Source: Ciona savignyi (lineage: Eukaryota > Chordata > Ascidiacea > Phlebobranchia > Cionidae). Taken from it: DNA of 64,000 nt. The notes under the pieces were generated by a model. It saw only the letters and a list, made by a program, of their open reading frames with translations, made no database searches and had not been told where the DNA came from. Of this stretch, positions 24,001 to 33,277 are shown piece by piece (the stretch's first letter is position 1; each line of letters starts with the position of its first letter). Position numbers and translations under genes: made by a program. The stretch covers positions 20,899-84,898 of the forward strand of contig CH003051.1 in the NCBI GenBank assembly GCA_000149265.1. The letters are read 5' to 3'.

Positions 24001-26665
24001 TCTGGATATACAATACATGCAGTTTGAAAATTTTGGCTTTATGAGGGAGCCGCAAGGTTTAATAAGTTTACAAAAGGCGCCCCCTACAAAAAAGTTTGGG
24101 AACCGCTGCCTTATACCAACAGCAGAGCACAGTAATACACCTAATGCACACAGTCGAGCACAGTAAAACACCTCATGCCCACAGTCGAGCACAGCAATAC
24201 ACCTTAAGGCCACAGTCCAGAACAGTAATACACCTCATGCCCACAGTCGAGCACAGTAATACACCCCATTTTCATAGTCGATTAGTTTGTGTATAGCAAT
24301 ATCAATCCCAGGTTAAAATTTTTCGATACAAAAGAATTATTCTTACCATTTAACCCATCAACCATTAGCAACGATTCCTTTAGTTGGGGATTTCCCTGCT
24401 GTGAGAATTGTCCTGATAATTCACTTCGAACAGTGGTGACTGCTGCGGGGTTCTTTGAAAATAATCTCATGATATTTCTTGATGAGTCGGTAACGGAAGA
24501 CCGTAGAGACGAGATCTTATGTTGCTCAGCGTTATATTCGAATGCTTCATCTAGAAGCCGGCATAATGTCCTGTATCATGGTTATCGAGACTTTGAAATT
24601 AAATTAACAAAACTTTGGGAATTTGAAATCAAATTAACAAAACTTTAGGATTTTGAATTCAAATTAACAAAACTTTAGAAATTTGATATTAAATTTTGTT
24701 TGCTCAATATTGTTCTTTCGCTTAGGTTTGGCAGCCGCATCCGCTATATTTATTAAATTATATCCTTTTTTATATGACGTGTTTTAATGACTGTTCTTTT
24801 GCCGTCTTTTCACGTTCCTGTGTCATAACTTGATCGTTTGCCATTTTTTAATACTGGGGCAAAATATGAATAAACTTAAAACTAAAACAGGTTAAACCAA
24901 TGGTTAAATTTATACTCAGTGGTGTATTTTAGATAGATAAAAATACTATACAGTATTCTGCTGATTACATATATTTATTATGTCCTAAATCAAGGTGAGG
25001 TAGAATTTAAGCTAAAAAAACAGGTTAACCAAATAACATATTTACTTATGTAAATTTTATATATATTATATATATATAGCCTATTCAGTGTTCTGTGGTT
25101 CATTACATGTACAATTCATATATATTTAATTTTAAATCGATTAAGCCAACTTGATCGTGGCACATTGAGGAAAGTGGCCATGGTTATGATCGAAACATCT
25201 ATCTGTCCATAACATTCCACAGATATCTCTGGACCATGTAATTGTGGATATTGGTTGTCTATTTTGCAACATTGTTATGGCTTTCAGCATGAAACATGGC
25301 ATAATCGATAGATGTTCTTGGTTATTTAAATAGTTGTAAAAAAAAGCTCACTAACAAAGATCACGCTTTTGTAAGTGTTGGTAATTTTAGTAAAGCTTGC
25401 GGTAATGTTTGTTCGAATACTGCAAGATTTTTTACAACTACTAAAATAACCAAGAACATCTATCATTTATGCCATGTTTCATGCTGAAAGGATAGAATCT
25501 ACCCATTCTGACGATAATTCATAACTGCTGTTGCAAAATGTACATCGGATAGTAATTGTTGTCTATGATTCATTGTTAAGATTAAAACAAAGGATCACAT
25601 TAAAACTATAAGATCACACCTGTGTGATTTGATTGCTGTAAGCAGCTCAACGCCAAGCGCTAAACTAAACTGCTCCAATCTATCTTCAGAAGGCAACAAT
25701 ATCAGCATCAATGACGCAACTAATTCATGTCTTCGAATGCACTCGTCCAAACATTCAATTATCCGCTGGGTTTCAACAGTTCCTAGCTTTTTTCGAGCTG
25801 GTTCTAAGATCCGTAATGCAGCAGAAGCGCCCTGAAAGAGAAAGGTTTAATTTATGTTGTTATGCCCAGTGGATTATTAGGTTTTATCAAATTAAGGACG
25901 ATACCTCTAAATACTACAGGACCACTTGGATCGCATGGAGCGCTTGGATTGCTTACTATACTTCGTAATTACAAAAACCATGATATTAATGTTAGGGTTG
26001 GGGTTAAAGTTGGTTCTGGGGTTGAGATTAGTGTTTGGGACAGGGTTAGAATTACTTTCCATAGCAATCTAAGTGATCCAAGCGATCCAAGCGGTCCTGC
26101 AGTATTTAGACTTTAGAGGCACTCAATTAAGGGAATATCTTACTCTATACAACACACGGTAACTCGATGGTGGGTTTATATCCATGAGGCACCAAACTAG
26201 ATAACTTTTGGTGTTTTTTTTGGTGCCTTCCTGTTTTGCTGTAGTATCTTGCCACAGTATTTTTTTTGTTAATTGTTGGATTTTCAGTTAATGCCATATT
26301 TGTTTTGGTATATATATCTATATTTATATATATGACATGTATTTTCAAATTGTTGGTGGTAAACGCTGCAGAGAAAGAAACAAAAATAAAAATTGTATTG
26401 TAATTGTATTGTATTGTGTTAGTAAGAATAACTTTGATGATTTTTACTGATAATAGTAATCGAGCAAAGCTTAAATGTGCATGACATCAAAAAGCAAGAA
26501 GAAAATTTATAGAAATTTATACCCCAAGTAATATAAACTAAATTAAGCATTATTTACCTGTTGACTGTTGGCGCTTTCAGTTCGTTGTCCTGCTTTCAAC
26601 TTCTTTAAATTAATAGGAGAACTTTCGCCGAGGCCATCAGTCCGAATCGGCAGTACGTCCGTCAT
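18056..26665 (-). CDS. IQCD: IQCD/DRC10, nexin-dynein regulatory complex subunit
   Basis: Complete nine-exon gene, 431 aa. Exons: 26665-26558, 25831-25620, 24570-24347, 23036-22888, 22436-22311, 21137-20991, 19593-19493, 18867-18750, 18166-18056 (stop TAA 18058-18056). All phases close with GT-AG introns. DRC10 is a coiled-coil subunit of the nexin-dynein regulatory complex that links outer doublets and regulates dynein in motile cilia and sperm (established for the family). Residues 107-360 are largely charged coiled coil. Recognisable family segments are LEKLLTSPAEE (about 189-199), VENWIIKYDQDMGEKQDEY (323-341) and KIMEERRIA (about 371-379). The C-terminus has one IQ motif (TIQAFFRAYKVRK, about 399-411) and then a Lys/Gly-rich tail. 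Human IQCD is about 449 aa, so length fits. The ATG is 10 nt past a possible acceptor (gattttgag). An AATAAA overlaps the stop codon. Identification rests on remembered human IQCD; IQCG/DRC9 fits clearly less well. Confidence 0.93.
18230..18399. repeat. C-rich low-complexity sequence beside the gap
   Basis: Runs such as accccacaccacac and a 14-base C tract in the last IQCD intron. This kind of sequence commonly breaks assemblies, and the N gap follows at once. Confidence 0.6.
18400..18499. other. Assembly gap of exactly 100 N
   Basis: One hundred N bases, a conventional placeholder, so the true distance is unknown. It lies in the last IQCD intron, so it does not interrupt coding sequence, but the 5' head of the following SINE is lost in it. 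Confidence 0.99.
18500..18742 (+). mobile_element. SINE-1, 5' end lost in the gap
   Basis: From gctgcaggtgcgaaactggt to the tail aacatgaatatccctat. It is antisense to IQCD and ends only about 7 bp from the splice donor of IQCD exon 8. Confidence 0.85.
18968..19075. repeat. Short tandem repeat in an IQCD intron
   Basis: About four diverged copies of a unit near 30 bp built on aattttggtcgagtcaagtc. Confidence 0.7.
19700..19910 (-). mobile_element. SINE-1 variant, antisense, with the extra block
   Basis: Reads acgggcaatcgtcagattac, then the block ttgcgtttacgtccaaggga shared with 17607-17745, then cagtgtgttgagtttgattg and ctgggttcaggcaagtcc. The block is thus subfamily-specific. Confidence 0.6.
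20405..20703 (-). mobile_element. SINE-1, full length, antisense
   Basis: One of the cleanest copies: tail complement ggataggatattcatg, body, then ccgactagctagcgaccagt and a tRNA-like head complement ending ccgctagaccaaccggccgg. It lies in an IQCD intron, in the sense orientation of that gene. Confidence 0.9.
21104..21880. repeat. Tandem duplication of an exon edge plus intron
   Basis: The start of IQCD exon 6 with its acceptor and the adjoining intron is repeated. Copy A (from 21104) carries ctctagtgtccgccgcctgg, copy B (from 21481) carries ctttagtgtccgccgcctgg. Both continue into aatctaagcccaacggttgt. A third, more eroded copy runs from about 21624 to 21880. Copy B gives a decoy acceptor with 17 bp of exon-like sequence. 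Confidence 0.75.
21191..21396. mobile_element. hAT-type MITE inserted in tandem copy A
   Basis: A 206-bp element with ends CAGTGGTTTTCAACC and the complement of CAGTGATTTC. Flanks are GGTTGTAG (21183-21190) and GGTTGTAA (21397-21404), 7 of 8 matching. Tandem copy B keeps the empty site (caacggttgtaggatcgaaa), which confirms insertion. Confidence 0.88.
22437..22690. repeat. GGGGTCA-type minisatellite in an IQCD intron
   Basis: Imperfect repetition of short blocks such as tggggtcaaatgtgg and ttacaggggtcat over about 250 bp, starting directly at the acceptor side of IQCD exon 5 (exon edge 22436). Confidence 0.8.
23150..24280. repeat. Satellite with core cacagtcgagcacagtaata, split by a MITE
   Basis: Many diverged units of roughly 31-32 bp reading tacacctcatgcccacagtc and gagcacagtaa fill much of IQCD intron 3. 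The array is interrupted at 23630-24108 by a hAT-type MITE and at 23380-23480 by a non-repeat segment. The sequence cctcatgcccacagtcgag is shared with the 109-bp satellite at 45.3 and 51.6 kb. Confidence 0.85.
23630..24108. mobile_element. hAT-type MITE inside the satellite
   Basis: A 479-bp element with ends CAGTGGTTCCCAAACTGGG and the complement of CAGCGGTTCCCAAACT. It is flanked by a perfect 8-bp duplication, CCTTATAC, at 23622-23629 and 24109-24116. Subterminal GC-rich ggcgccgcg motifs are typical of this class. A 101-codon antisense ORF overlapping it has no support as a gene. Confidence 0.93.
24592..24695. repeat. Tandem repeat, about 33 bp, three copies
   Basis: Units of the form gaaattaaattaacaaaact, located just beyond the acceptor of IQCD exon 3. 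Confidence 0.75.
25281..25491. repeat. Long imperfect inverted repeat (fold-back)
   Basis: The left arm 25281-25345 (ctttcagcatgaaacatggc) is mirrored by the right arm 25428-25491 (gccatgtttcatgctgaaag). The loop is about 80 bp. Both arms share gatgttcttggttattt in complement. It lies in IQCD intron 2 and may be a fold-back MITE. No clear target duplication. Confidence 0.7.
25866..26180 (+). mobile_element. SINE-1 fragment split by a palindromic insert
   Basis: The SINE reads cccagtggattattaggttt before the insert and tatacaacacacggtaactc after it. The insert (25902-26117) has inverted ends cctctaaatactacaggacc and the complement of cctctaaagtctaaatactg. The flanks tcaaattaagg and tcaattaaggg may be a target duplication. 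The insert's interior resembles the ACTAAAAG MITE family. Confidence 0.6.
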
Positions 26666-26989
26666 TACCAAATACCTCAAAATCAAAGAAATAAAAACTT
26701 TCAGTTAAAAAAACTAAAAAACTTAAATATTTGCTTCGCCTGTCTCCGGGGAAACGATAGCAAGAATGGCGCCATTAGTGGTAACTTTTTTACTTTTACC
26801 AAAGCAGGGGTGGACAACTTCTGATCCTATATGATTACACAATACCGGGCGCGAATATGAACCATGATAATTGCAATGACATGACAGAGAAACTGGAAAA
26901 ATATTTCAACGCATTGCGCACCACACGGATAAATGTCAAACGGTCAGTGCCCTCATCCGAATTTTTTTTTGGATCGAAACCAGCTGGAG

Positions 26990-27130
26990 ATGATGGGTTG
27001 TACTAAAACTAAAGAAACGTCTTAATTTCCACAAACTGCAATAGCTTCAGTAACCCTATTTTGGGCGCAAGGTAATTTATGGTCAGCCCGCGTTACCACG
27101 TCCCTCGCATTTTCCTAATTTATATGCTTG
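26990..27130 (+). mobile_element. SINE-1 fragment upstream of IQCD
   Basis: Contains gggttgtactaaaactaaag and actgcaatagcttcagtaac. It is strongly diverged, with head and tail missing. It lies in the 1.6-kb divergent region between IQCD and the CAP gene, about 330 bp upstream of the IQCD ATG. Confidence 0.55.
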
Positions 27131-27814
27131 CTTTTTACACCGGTAAAATGTAAATATTTGGGCATACGGTTCTTGCCTTGTAGAAATATTTTTTATAGAA
27201 AGATACATTAAAACTTACCTTAATATAAACAAATGGCTGGATGAAGTATTCAGATAATAAACATATATATATAACAATATCTATTACACGATTAATTATA
27301 TTTTAGTTTGTTCAAAAAAACAAGCGAAAATCAGTTGGTATATTTCAATGGTGATGCATATTAGAGAGATATATAGATGTGACTTTGATTTTACACTCAT
27401 TTCATTAGGTTAAAAAAATCAATGTTAATGTATCAAGTGTGTTACATGAATTAGCCCCCATACAAACACGGGGCTATATTTCGCTTCGACATCTAATAAG
27501 TATGTACACCATTTATAAAAATAGGTAATGAGCACTTGATTGGAATGAACATATGAGCACATACTTCAACCGTCTAGCCTTCGCTACTTCATATTAAATC
27601 GAAACATTTTAACATTTAATGAACAAGTTTAAACGTCAGCAAGGACGTTTAATTAGTGGTGAATAGTTTAAGGATTCTACTGCACTGGTGAGGAACGTCA
27701 GTCTACTTTTGTACGTTTGCAGCAGTTGGTACCATAACAGTTTCATAGATCTTGGTTGTTCAGTTGTTGTCTTCCCATGTAGTTAAAATGAATATAAAAA
27801 AATGTAAGGTAGCA

Positions 27815-28110
27815 GTTTGGTAACTGATCAACCGATAGTCGATGGTGTCCTTGGGCAAGACACTTAACGGACATTGCATGAACCCACTGGATTAATAGAT
27901 TCTACAAAAATCGAACTAACGTCTCGATCGTAGACAACACATTGTAATAGTTCTGGTCACACGGCGGTGTGCCTGAGGTAAGCTGACGAATACTCATGTG
28001 CAAACGTCCCCTTACGTATTCAACATGTAATCTGACGAATGCCCGTGTGATACCTCCTCCTGTGTTTTTCTGCGCACGGAGAATAAAAAATAAATATTCT
28101 ATTCTGTCAT
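27815..28110 (+). mobile_element. Diverged SINE-1 upstream of the CAP gene
   Basis: Begins near accgatagtcgatggtgtcc, contains acttaacggacattgcatga, and ends in a doubled 3' segment (tctgacgaatgcccgtgtga). It ends about 130 bp upstream of the CAP gene ATG. Confidence 0.65.
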
Positions 28111-28240
28111 AGTTGCATAATACTTTGTTTTCTCATTACTTATTTTACATATACTTTATTTACCTCATTCAGAATTTTATTAGACCCGAGAAATTTGTTA
28201 TCACCACCATTAACCTGAAGTGTAAATTAACATTTCAACC

Positions 28241-28960
28241 ATGAATAAGATACTGTTTTATATTCTTCTGTTCAAACTCATCAGTTTAACTAGTCCTGAT
28301 CAAGTGAATACGCAGTCGAAACAGCCATCAGTTAAAACAGCAATCGTTATGAACAAAGAGGAAAAGGAATACGCCTTATTCAAACACAATCAGGCACGTT
28401 CTAGATCAAACCCGAGCGCTAGTAACATGTTGAAAATGATATGGGATGAAGACCTGGAAAAGGATGCTGTAGAGTATTCCCGCCAATGCATCTACGAACA
28501 CGATCCTGATAGAAGCATTGACAAACATTTCCGTCACGTTGGGGAAAACCTGTATATTGGCTTTCCTATTAGAACTTCTAAGGACTTCTTGAAAATATCC
28601 ATTGAGTTTTGGGATAATGAGAAGTATAACTACAGCTACGATACAAATGAATGCAACCTGCTGTGTGGCCATTACACTCAAATGTTATGGGATGATACTT
28701 ATGCCGTTGGGTGTGGGATTAGTGTATGCTATAACATAGATGGAGGAGACAGAGTATTAGACGAGGGGCAACTGGTAGTGTGTAGATACGGTCCGGGTGG
28801 AAACGTGAATAACCGGCGACCTTACGTCCTTGGTACTTACTGCACAGTGTGTCCAAGAGATTACTGGTGTGAAGAAAATTTGTGCACAAATTCCGTCCCC
28901 AATTTGGTCCCGGAATTATTGCTAATGGGCCTGCTATGTCTTCTGATAATTCTATTTTAG
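28241..28960 (+). CDS. Secreted CAP-domain protein (CRISP/GLIPR1-like), probably GPI-anchored
   Basis: Uninterrupted 239-aa ORF. Residues 1-20 form a signal peptide (MNKILFYILLFKLISLTSPD). The CAP/SCP domain spans about 45-190, starting EEKEYALFKHNQARS. It includes the CAP signatures CGHYTQMLW (about 140-148) and VVCRYGPGGN (about 178-187). The conserved CAP histidines can be seen in GHYTQ and probably in the CIYEHD segment. After the domain there is a Cys-rich segment (CTVCPRDYWCEENLC), shorter than a full CRISP cysteine-rich domain. Residues 225-239 (PELLLMGLLCLLIILF) are hydrophobic with no basic tail, which suggests a GPI-attachment signal. CAP proteins are extracellular with varied roles, so the specific function is unknown. 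The gene is divergent from IQCD. AATAAA lies 147 nt past the stop. The ATG is chosen because the signal peptide starts there. Confidence 0.88.
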   Translation: MNKILFYILLFKLISLTSPDQVNTQSKQPSVKTAIVMNKEEKEYALFKHNQARSRSNPSASNMLKMIWDEDLEKDAVEYSRQCIYEHDPDRSIDKHFRHVGENLYIGFPIRTSKDFLKISIEFWDNEKYNYSYDTNECNLLCGHYTQMLWDDTYAVGCGISVCYNIDGGDRVLDEGQLVVCRYGPGGNVNNRRPYVLGTYCTVCPRDYWCEENLCTNSVPNLVPELLLMGLLCLLIILF

Positions 28961-29106
28961 TATAGATTTAATACAAATCTATCACGGCTTTTGTGTTGTG
29001 CTTAATATGTAATTCACAAACTTTAGCATTGTTATCCCATTAGAACAATTTAAACGCATTTTAGTTGTAATATTCATTGCCCTGCTCTAAGTGTCAAACG
29101 AACTTT

Positions 29107-29112
29107 AATAAA
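29107..29112 (+). terminator. Polyadenylation signal of the CAP gene
   Basis: The hexamer AATAAA in ctttaataaagcg is the first one downstream of the CAP stop codon. Confidence 0.6.
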
Positions 29113-29345
29113 GCGAAATTAAACAAGCTTGCTTTGACATCACATAGGTATAGGTTTGGTCTACCCATTTTAATTATGGAATGGGAAAACGTATATAGGC
29201 GTTTTATGGGAAATCGTAAGATTGACGGTGCGTATCGTTAAAAAGACTTTACTATTTTTCAACATACCGGTTCTTATTTATACATATAAACATATATATG
29301 GTAAATAGACCAATTATCAAATTCAGCCTGTTAGGTTATTTATTG

Positions 29346-29551
29346 ACTAGGGGGGTTAACACACGGGCAATCTTCTGATCACCTCGCGCCCACCATCGGG
29401 TTAGCGGAGCTATTACAGTGTGTTGTGTATGATAGACACGTTCCTTCAATTTGGTAGAACCCATTAATCCGCTGGTTTCAGGCAATTTTTGTAAAGTGCA
29501 TTTCCCAAGGACAAAACCGACTAGCCAGCGACCAGTTTCGCAGGTTCAAAC
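29346..29551 (-). mobile_element. SINE-1, antisense, tail missing
   Basis: Reads ggttaacacacgggcaatct, cagtgtgttgtgtatgatag, then aaaccgactagccagcgacc. The tRNA-like head is cut off after box B. Confidence 0.75.
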
Positions 29552-30613
29552 GGTTTATACATTGGGCTCTGGTGGCATTTACTGAGTGCCTTGTACAAGA
29601 ACATATCGAAATATACCAGTTTTGCTGGTACAATCTTGTGCGGCTCTGTAGTTGTGTAGCTGAATTATTGTGTTGTGTGCCAAGTTTATTTCGATTCTAT
29701 AACCCTTCGGTTTACGACTTGATTCGAATAACCTAGCCGACCTAACAAGAGTTGGCTTCTTTTTATACTTTATCTCCTAATATTACTTATTTAAAATACT
29801 GGGTTATAGGCCTACATAAAATATAAATTAATCTCATGTAAAATACATTTTCTCAAAAAATGTGCACCATTTTGACGTGTTATAGTATATATGATTTTTA
29901 TGATCAATTAGGTTTGTTTACATTTTAACCAGGGTTGCCATTTGGCCTTTTTCACGGCCAAATTTCAGAAATTTGGCCGTACCAAAATCGTCCCGGCCGC
30001 AAAAAAAATAGTTTGGCCGTGCGGAAAAATCTGGCCGAATTTGGCCGTATAAGCATAGTGTCAATTTTTTTTGCCGAAGCGTCATGTTATTTTAACTCTA
30101 CAGTAGAAATAAAGAAAAAAAAAATAATATGGAAATAAATAACCAACCGACCAGCCCTACCCCTGAATGATTCAACGCAGAAATTTGAAAGGACGTCATT
30201 ATAACCACGTGCCCACAGACGTATTTCAGTGTTTTATATATATTTGTTAAACACGTTATTATGCCACTGGTACAAGCTCTTATTAAGTGTTTTGCTCGGG
30301 GACATTGGGACCTAGTCTCTGGCTGGAACTATAGTCTGATATGACCGCTGATTTTAACTTCAATAGTAGTCGGCTGGACAAATGCTTGCGTTGTGATAAA
30401 CCACTCTAAATTTTCTTAATAATGAACACAAAACCTACTGCCATAGAAACTCAATTTCTTATTGGCGATTAAGTAACGAAAGCACAGTTTCCAACACAAA
30501 AATGGGTTAAACACAGAATAACCTGAAAACATTAAAAAAAGCGTTTTTTTAAACACAGAATGAACTGAAAACATAAAAAAGTGAAAAAGTGCCCATACGC
30601 AAAATATAGAAAA

Positions 30614-32276
30614 CTAAACGACGTATCTTAAAATAGACTGCACATCATCATCTGTGGACACAATTTGGCGGTACTGCTGTTCAATAACGGTATCATGTAT
30701 ACTTCGAATGTGAGCGAGAGGAAGATCTTTAAAAGGCACTCTTAAAGTTTGGCTTAAAACCTTGCCTGGTGCAAGGTTACTTAGCCCAATAAATAATCCA
30801 GAGGTCTTTGGAAGTCTGGTTTCCACCTGAGCAAGTGCTTCAATAAGAAGACTAGCACATCTGCCCTTGACTTCGTTAATCTTGCTGATTGCATCCGGCG
30901 AATTGTTCTGTTTGGCGATAAACACCGTAGCCATTGTGAATTTAGCACCAACATCGATCTTCTCTATAGGTAATGGATGACCTAATGCGTCTACGACTCG
31001 GTCATGCAAACTGGCGTGGTGCAGCTTTAGTTCCTGTACTATCAGTGGCTTGAAAAATGCATTTACTCGTTCAAAATCGGTTACAATTGGTGATAAAAAA
31101 TGAAAGTAAAGTAAGTTGATCGGGTCAGAAAGCATACTAAGTATTTCCCTTGCTTTGTATCGACAAGATGCATCTGTATTCGGCAATGCACATGCGAAAT
31201 ATGCCTTTAGTTCTTCCCAGTTAATGAGGATATTGTAAATGACCTTTCCTAGAACCAACCAACGCGTTGCGGAAGTTTTCTTGAACGGAAGGGGGGAACC
31301 TCGGGCGTTCTTCATTGGGGTCTAACACTTTAAATAGCTCCTTAAATGCTTCCCTTCAAATACAACTCTTACTAAACCATTTTGGCACTTCTTTTAAAAG
31401 ATAACCAAGGTTAGATGGAAGTTTATTAAATGCGTTTGCAATACAGAGATCGAGCGAATGACATATACATCTGATTAACTTGCAGTTTGGTGACTTTTGT
31501 CGAACTCTGGACCATACAGAGTTGTGTTGCCCTATCATGACCGAAGCTCCATCACAACCAAACCCAATGCAGTCGGCCAGGTTTAATCCTAGCTTTAACA
31601 ATGCTCCATTTAATGAATCAAAAATTGCTTGTCCGTTAGCTTCCACAACCGGTACAAGACCTACAAATGCGGTAACAATGTCATACCTTGTTTTGCTGAA
31701 ATATCGGACGACGACACACAGATGCTTATCTGTTGCCACATCGGTTGACTCGTCGATAAGAACTGCAAACTTTTGTCCATTTATGTCCAATTTTAGTTCT
31801 TCGTAAAGTGCCGGTGAGATAACATGGGAAATGATTTTGCTACATTTCGTTCGGTGTAGTCGGAAATATTCCAAGTTGCTTTCCTTTCCGTTTTTCCTAA
31901 TTATCTCTCCTAGGTGGTCAGTAGCCATGATGGAGCAGTGACAAGCAATTGAAACGGCCAACTCTATTTCCACTCGTTTTGTTCCCTCTTGTACTCTTGG
32001 TCTACGAACAATCGGCAAAGCGCGACAGTTTTGAGCTGCATTTACCTTATCCATGTGACGTTTGGTTTTTTCATGGTCTCCTAAACGAGAAACTTTCGGA
32101 GCTATTTGTATATGGCAAAGCTTACACCATGCATTTTCAGTACCATTTGAAGCCTTTAGACACCCATACAAATCTTTGCTCCCAAGTTTTGTTATACATA
32201 CGGCCGCTGTCGTAACTTCCCTTCCATTTACTGCACATTCTCTTTCAAGGCTATAAGCGTTGGTAGCAGGGCTCTA
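30614..32276 (-). pseudogene. hAT transposase relic (BED-type zinc finger, RNase H-like core)
   Basis: An open frame runs from just after an in-frame TAG near 32276 down to 31356, then a second frame from 31315 to 30614. The N-terminal part has a C2H2 finger (WCKLCH ... HEKTKRH). The catalytic region shows DESTD and CDGASVM, which fit the first two acidic residues of the hAT core, and SATRW matches the conserved hAT motif region. Between the two ORFs there is an in-frame TGA (after KSCI) and then a one-base frame change near a run of C and G. The second frame stops at YVV without the C-terminal hAT dimerisation block. So the gene looks inactive, though an intron or assembly errors could explain part of this. 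It acts, or acted, by cut-and-paste on the flanking TIRs. Confidence 0.85.
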
Positions 32277-32980
32277 TTAATTAACTCTTTGCGTACCAAC
32301 TCGCGATATATATATATCGATAGTTGGTGGGAAAACATGGTGTACCGCGTTCCACAAAAATAGGTGCAAATCTGAGAAACGATTTCTCCGCAACGCGCAA
32401 TGGTAGAGACATCAGCTATGGCTCTTTCGATCAAGGAAATTCTCTAATTTATTCTATGTAATTTTCGTGGAGAAATATTGAAAATACAAACAGTATAGTA
32501 AGCCTTTCTTGTTCATGGCTTCGCCTATTATTTCGATCGATTTTACACGTGACTATCTCAGCGAATAGGGACGTGTCAACTTGCGTAGGAGCTCGTTTTG
32601 ACAGGCAAGTCTTTCTTTACATTCTCTGTGAATTTCGTGCCGTTAAGATAAGAGGGAGAGCGTTGGTGACGATTTCGCTACAGGAGGTAGATCTTCGTGT
32701 TCACCAAAGCATGAACCCAGCTGGGCTTGCTGAGCGCACGATAGAGAATAACGGCGGCTAGACTTGTTTCGTGTGCACGAGCTAACCTGCTATTTGGTTG
32801 GTTAGAGCAAAGACAGACGCTGGAGAATTAGAATCAGAAACGTTTTTTATTATATTATATAGCCTATTTTCCCAGTCCGACTGCACGTGTATGTTTGTAT
32901 GTTTTTAAATTAATAATGTATTATTCCCAAATCACAAAGCTGATTATGACGCTTTGAAATAAAATTTGAATGGGTTAAAG

Positions 32981-33277
32981 CAGTGGTTCTCGATCTTTTG
33001 GACCTCGTGGCGCACCCGAGACCAATTAAGAAACGAACGTGCGCACTTTGCACGGGGAGTCAAAACAATATGTTAAATACTCACACAATTTAGGAAAAAT
33101 ATGGAAAATTTAACGTTTCATTTAAATAATTTTATCACCGAAAAACGTTACAATGGAAAAGAACTAGACACTAACCATTTAGTAGTTTATTATCTATGCA
33201 CACTCTGTCGTAAATTTACGAAATGCAAGTGTGGCGCACCTAGTTAACCCCTGTGGCGCACCATTTGAGAAGCACTG
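32981..33277. mobile_element. MITE nested in the hAT transposon
   Basis: A 297-bp segment with ends CAGTGGTTCTC and the complement of CAGTGCTTCTC. It has internal gtggcgcacc motifs near both ends. The expected 8-bp flanks (ggttaaag and ggagtgtt) do not match, so the duplication has decayed or the ends are slightly misplaced. Confidence 0.65.

Noticed and set aside
23160..24280. Regularly spaced units that could suggest a CRISPR-like array
   Set aside because: Units are diverged and lack unique spacers, and the host is an animal. It is a satellite.
18056..26665. Naming the ciliary gene IQCG/DRC9 instead of IQCD/DRC10
   Set aside because: Both end in an IQ motif and Lys-rich tail, but the EKLLTSP, ENWIxKYDxxMGEKQ and LxNDLHQ-type segments match IQCD, not IQCG.
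26809..26826. Sequence caggggtggacaacttct resembling a hAT terminus
   Set aside because: No matching inverted end or target duplication was found nearby.
28406..28681. 91-codon minus-strand ORF
   Set aside because: It is the shadow of the CAP-domain gene.
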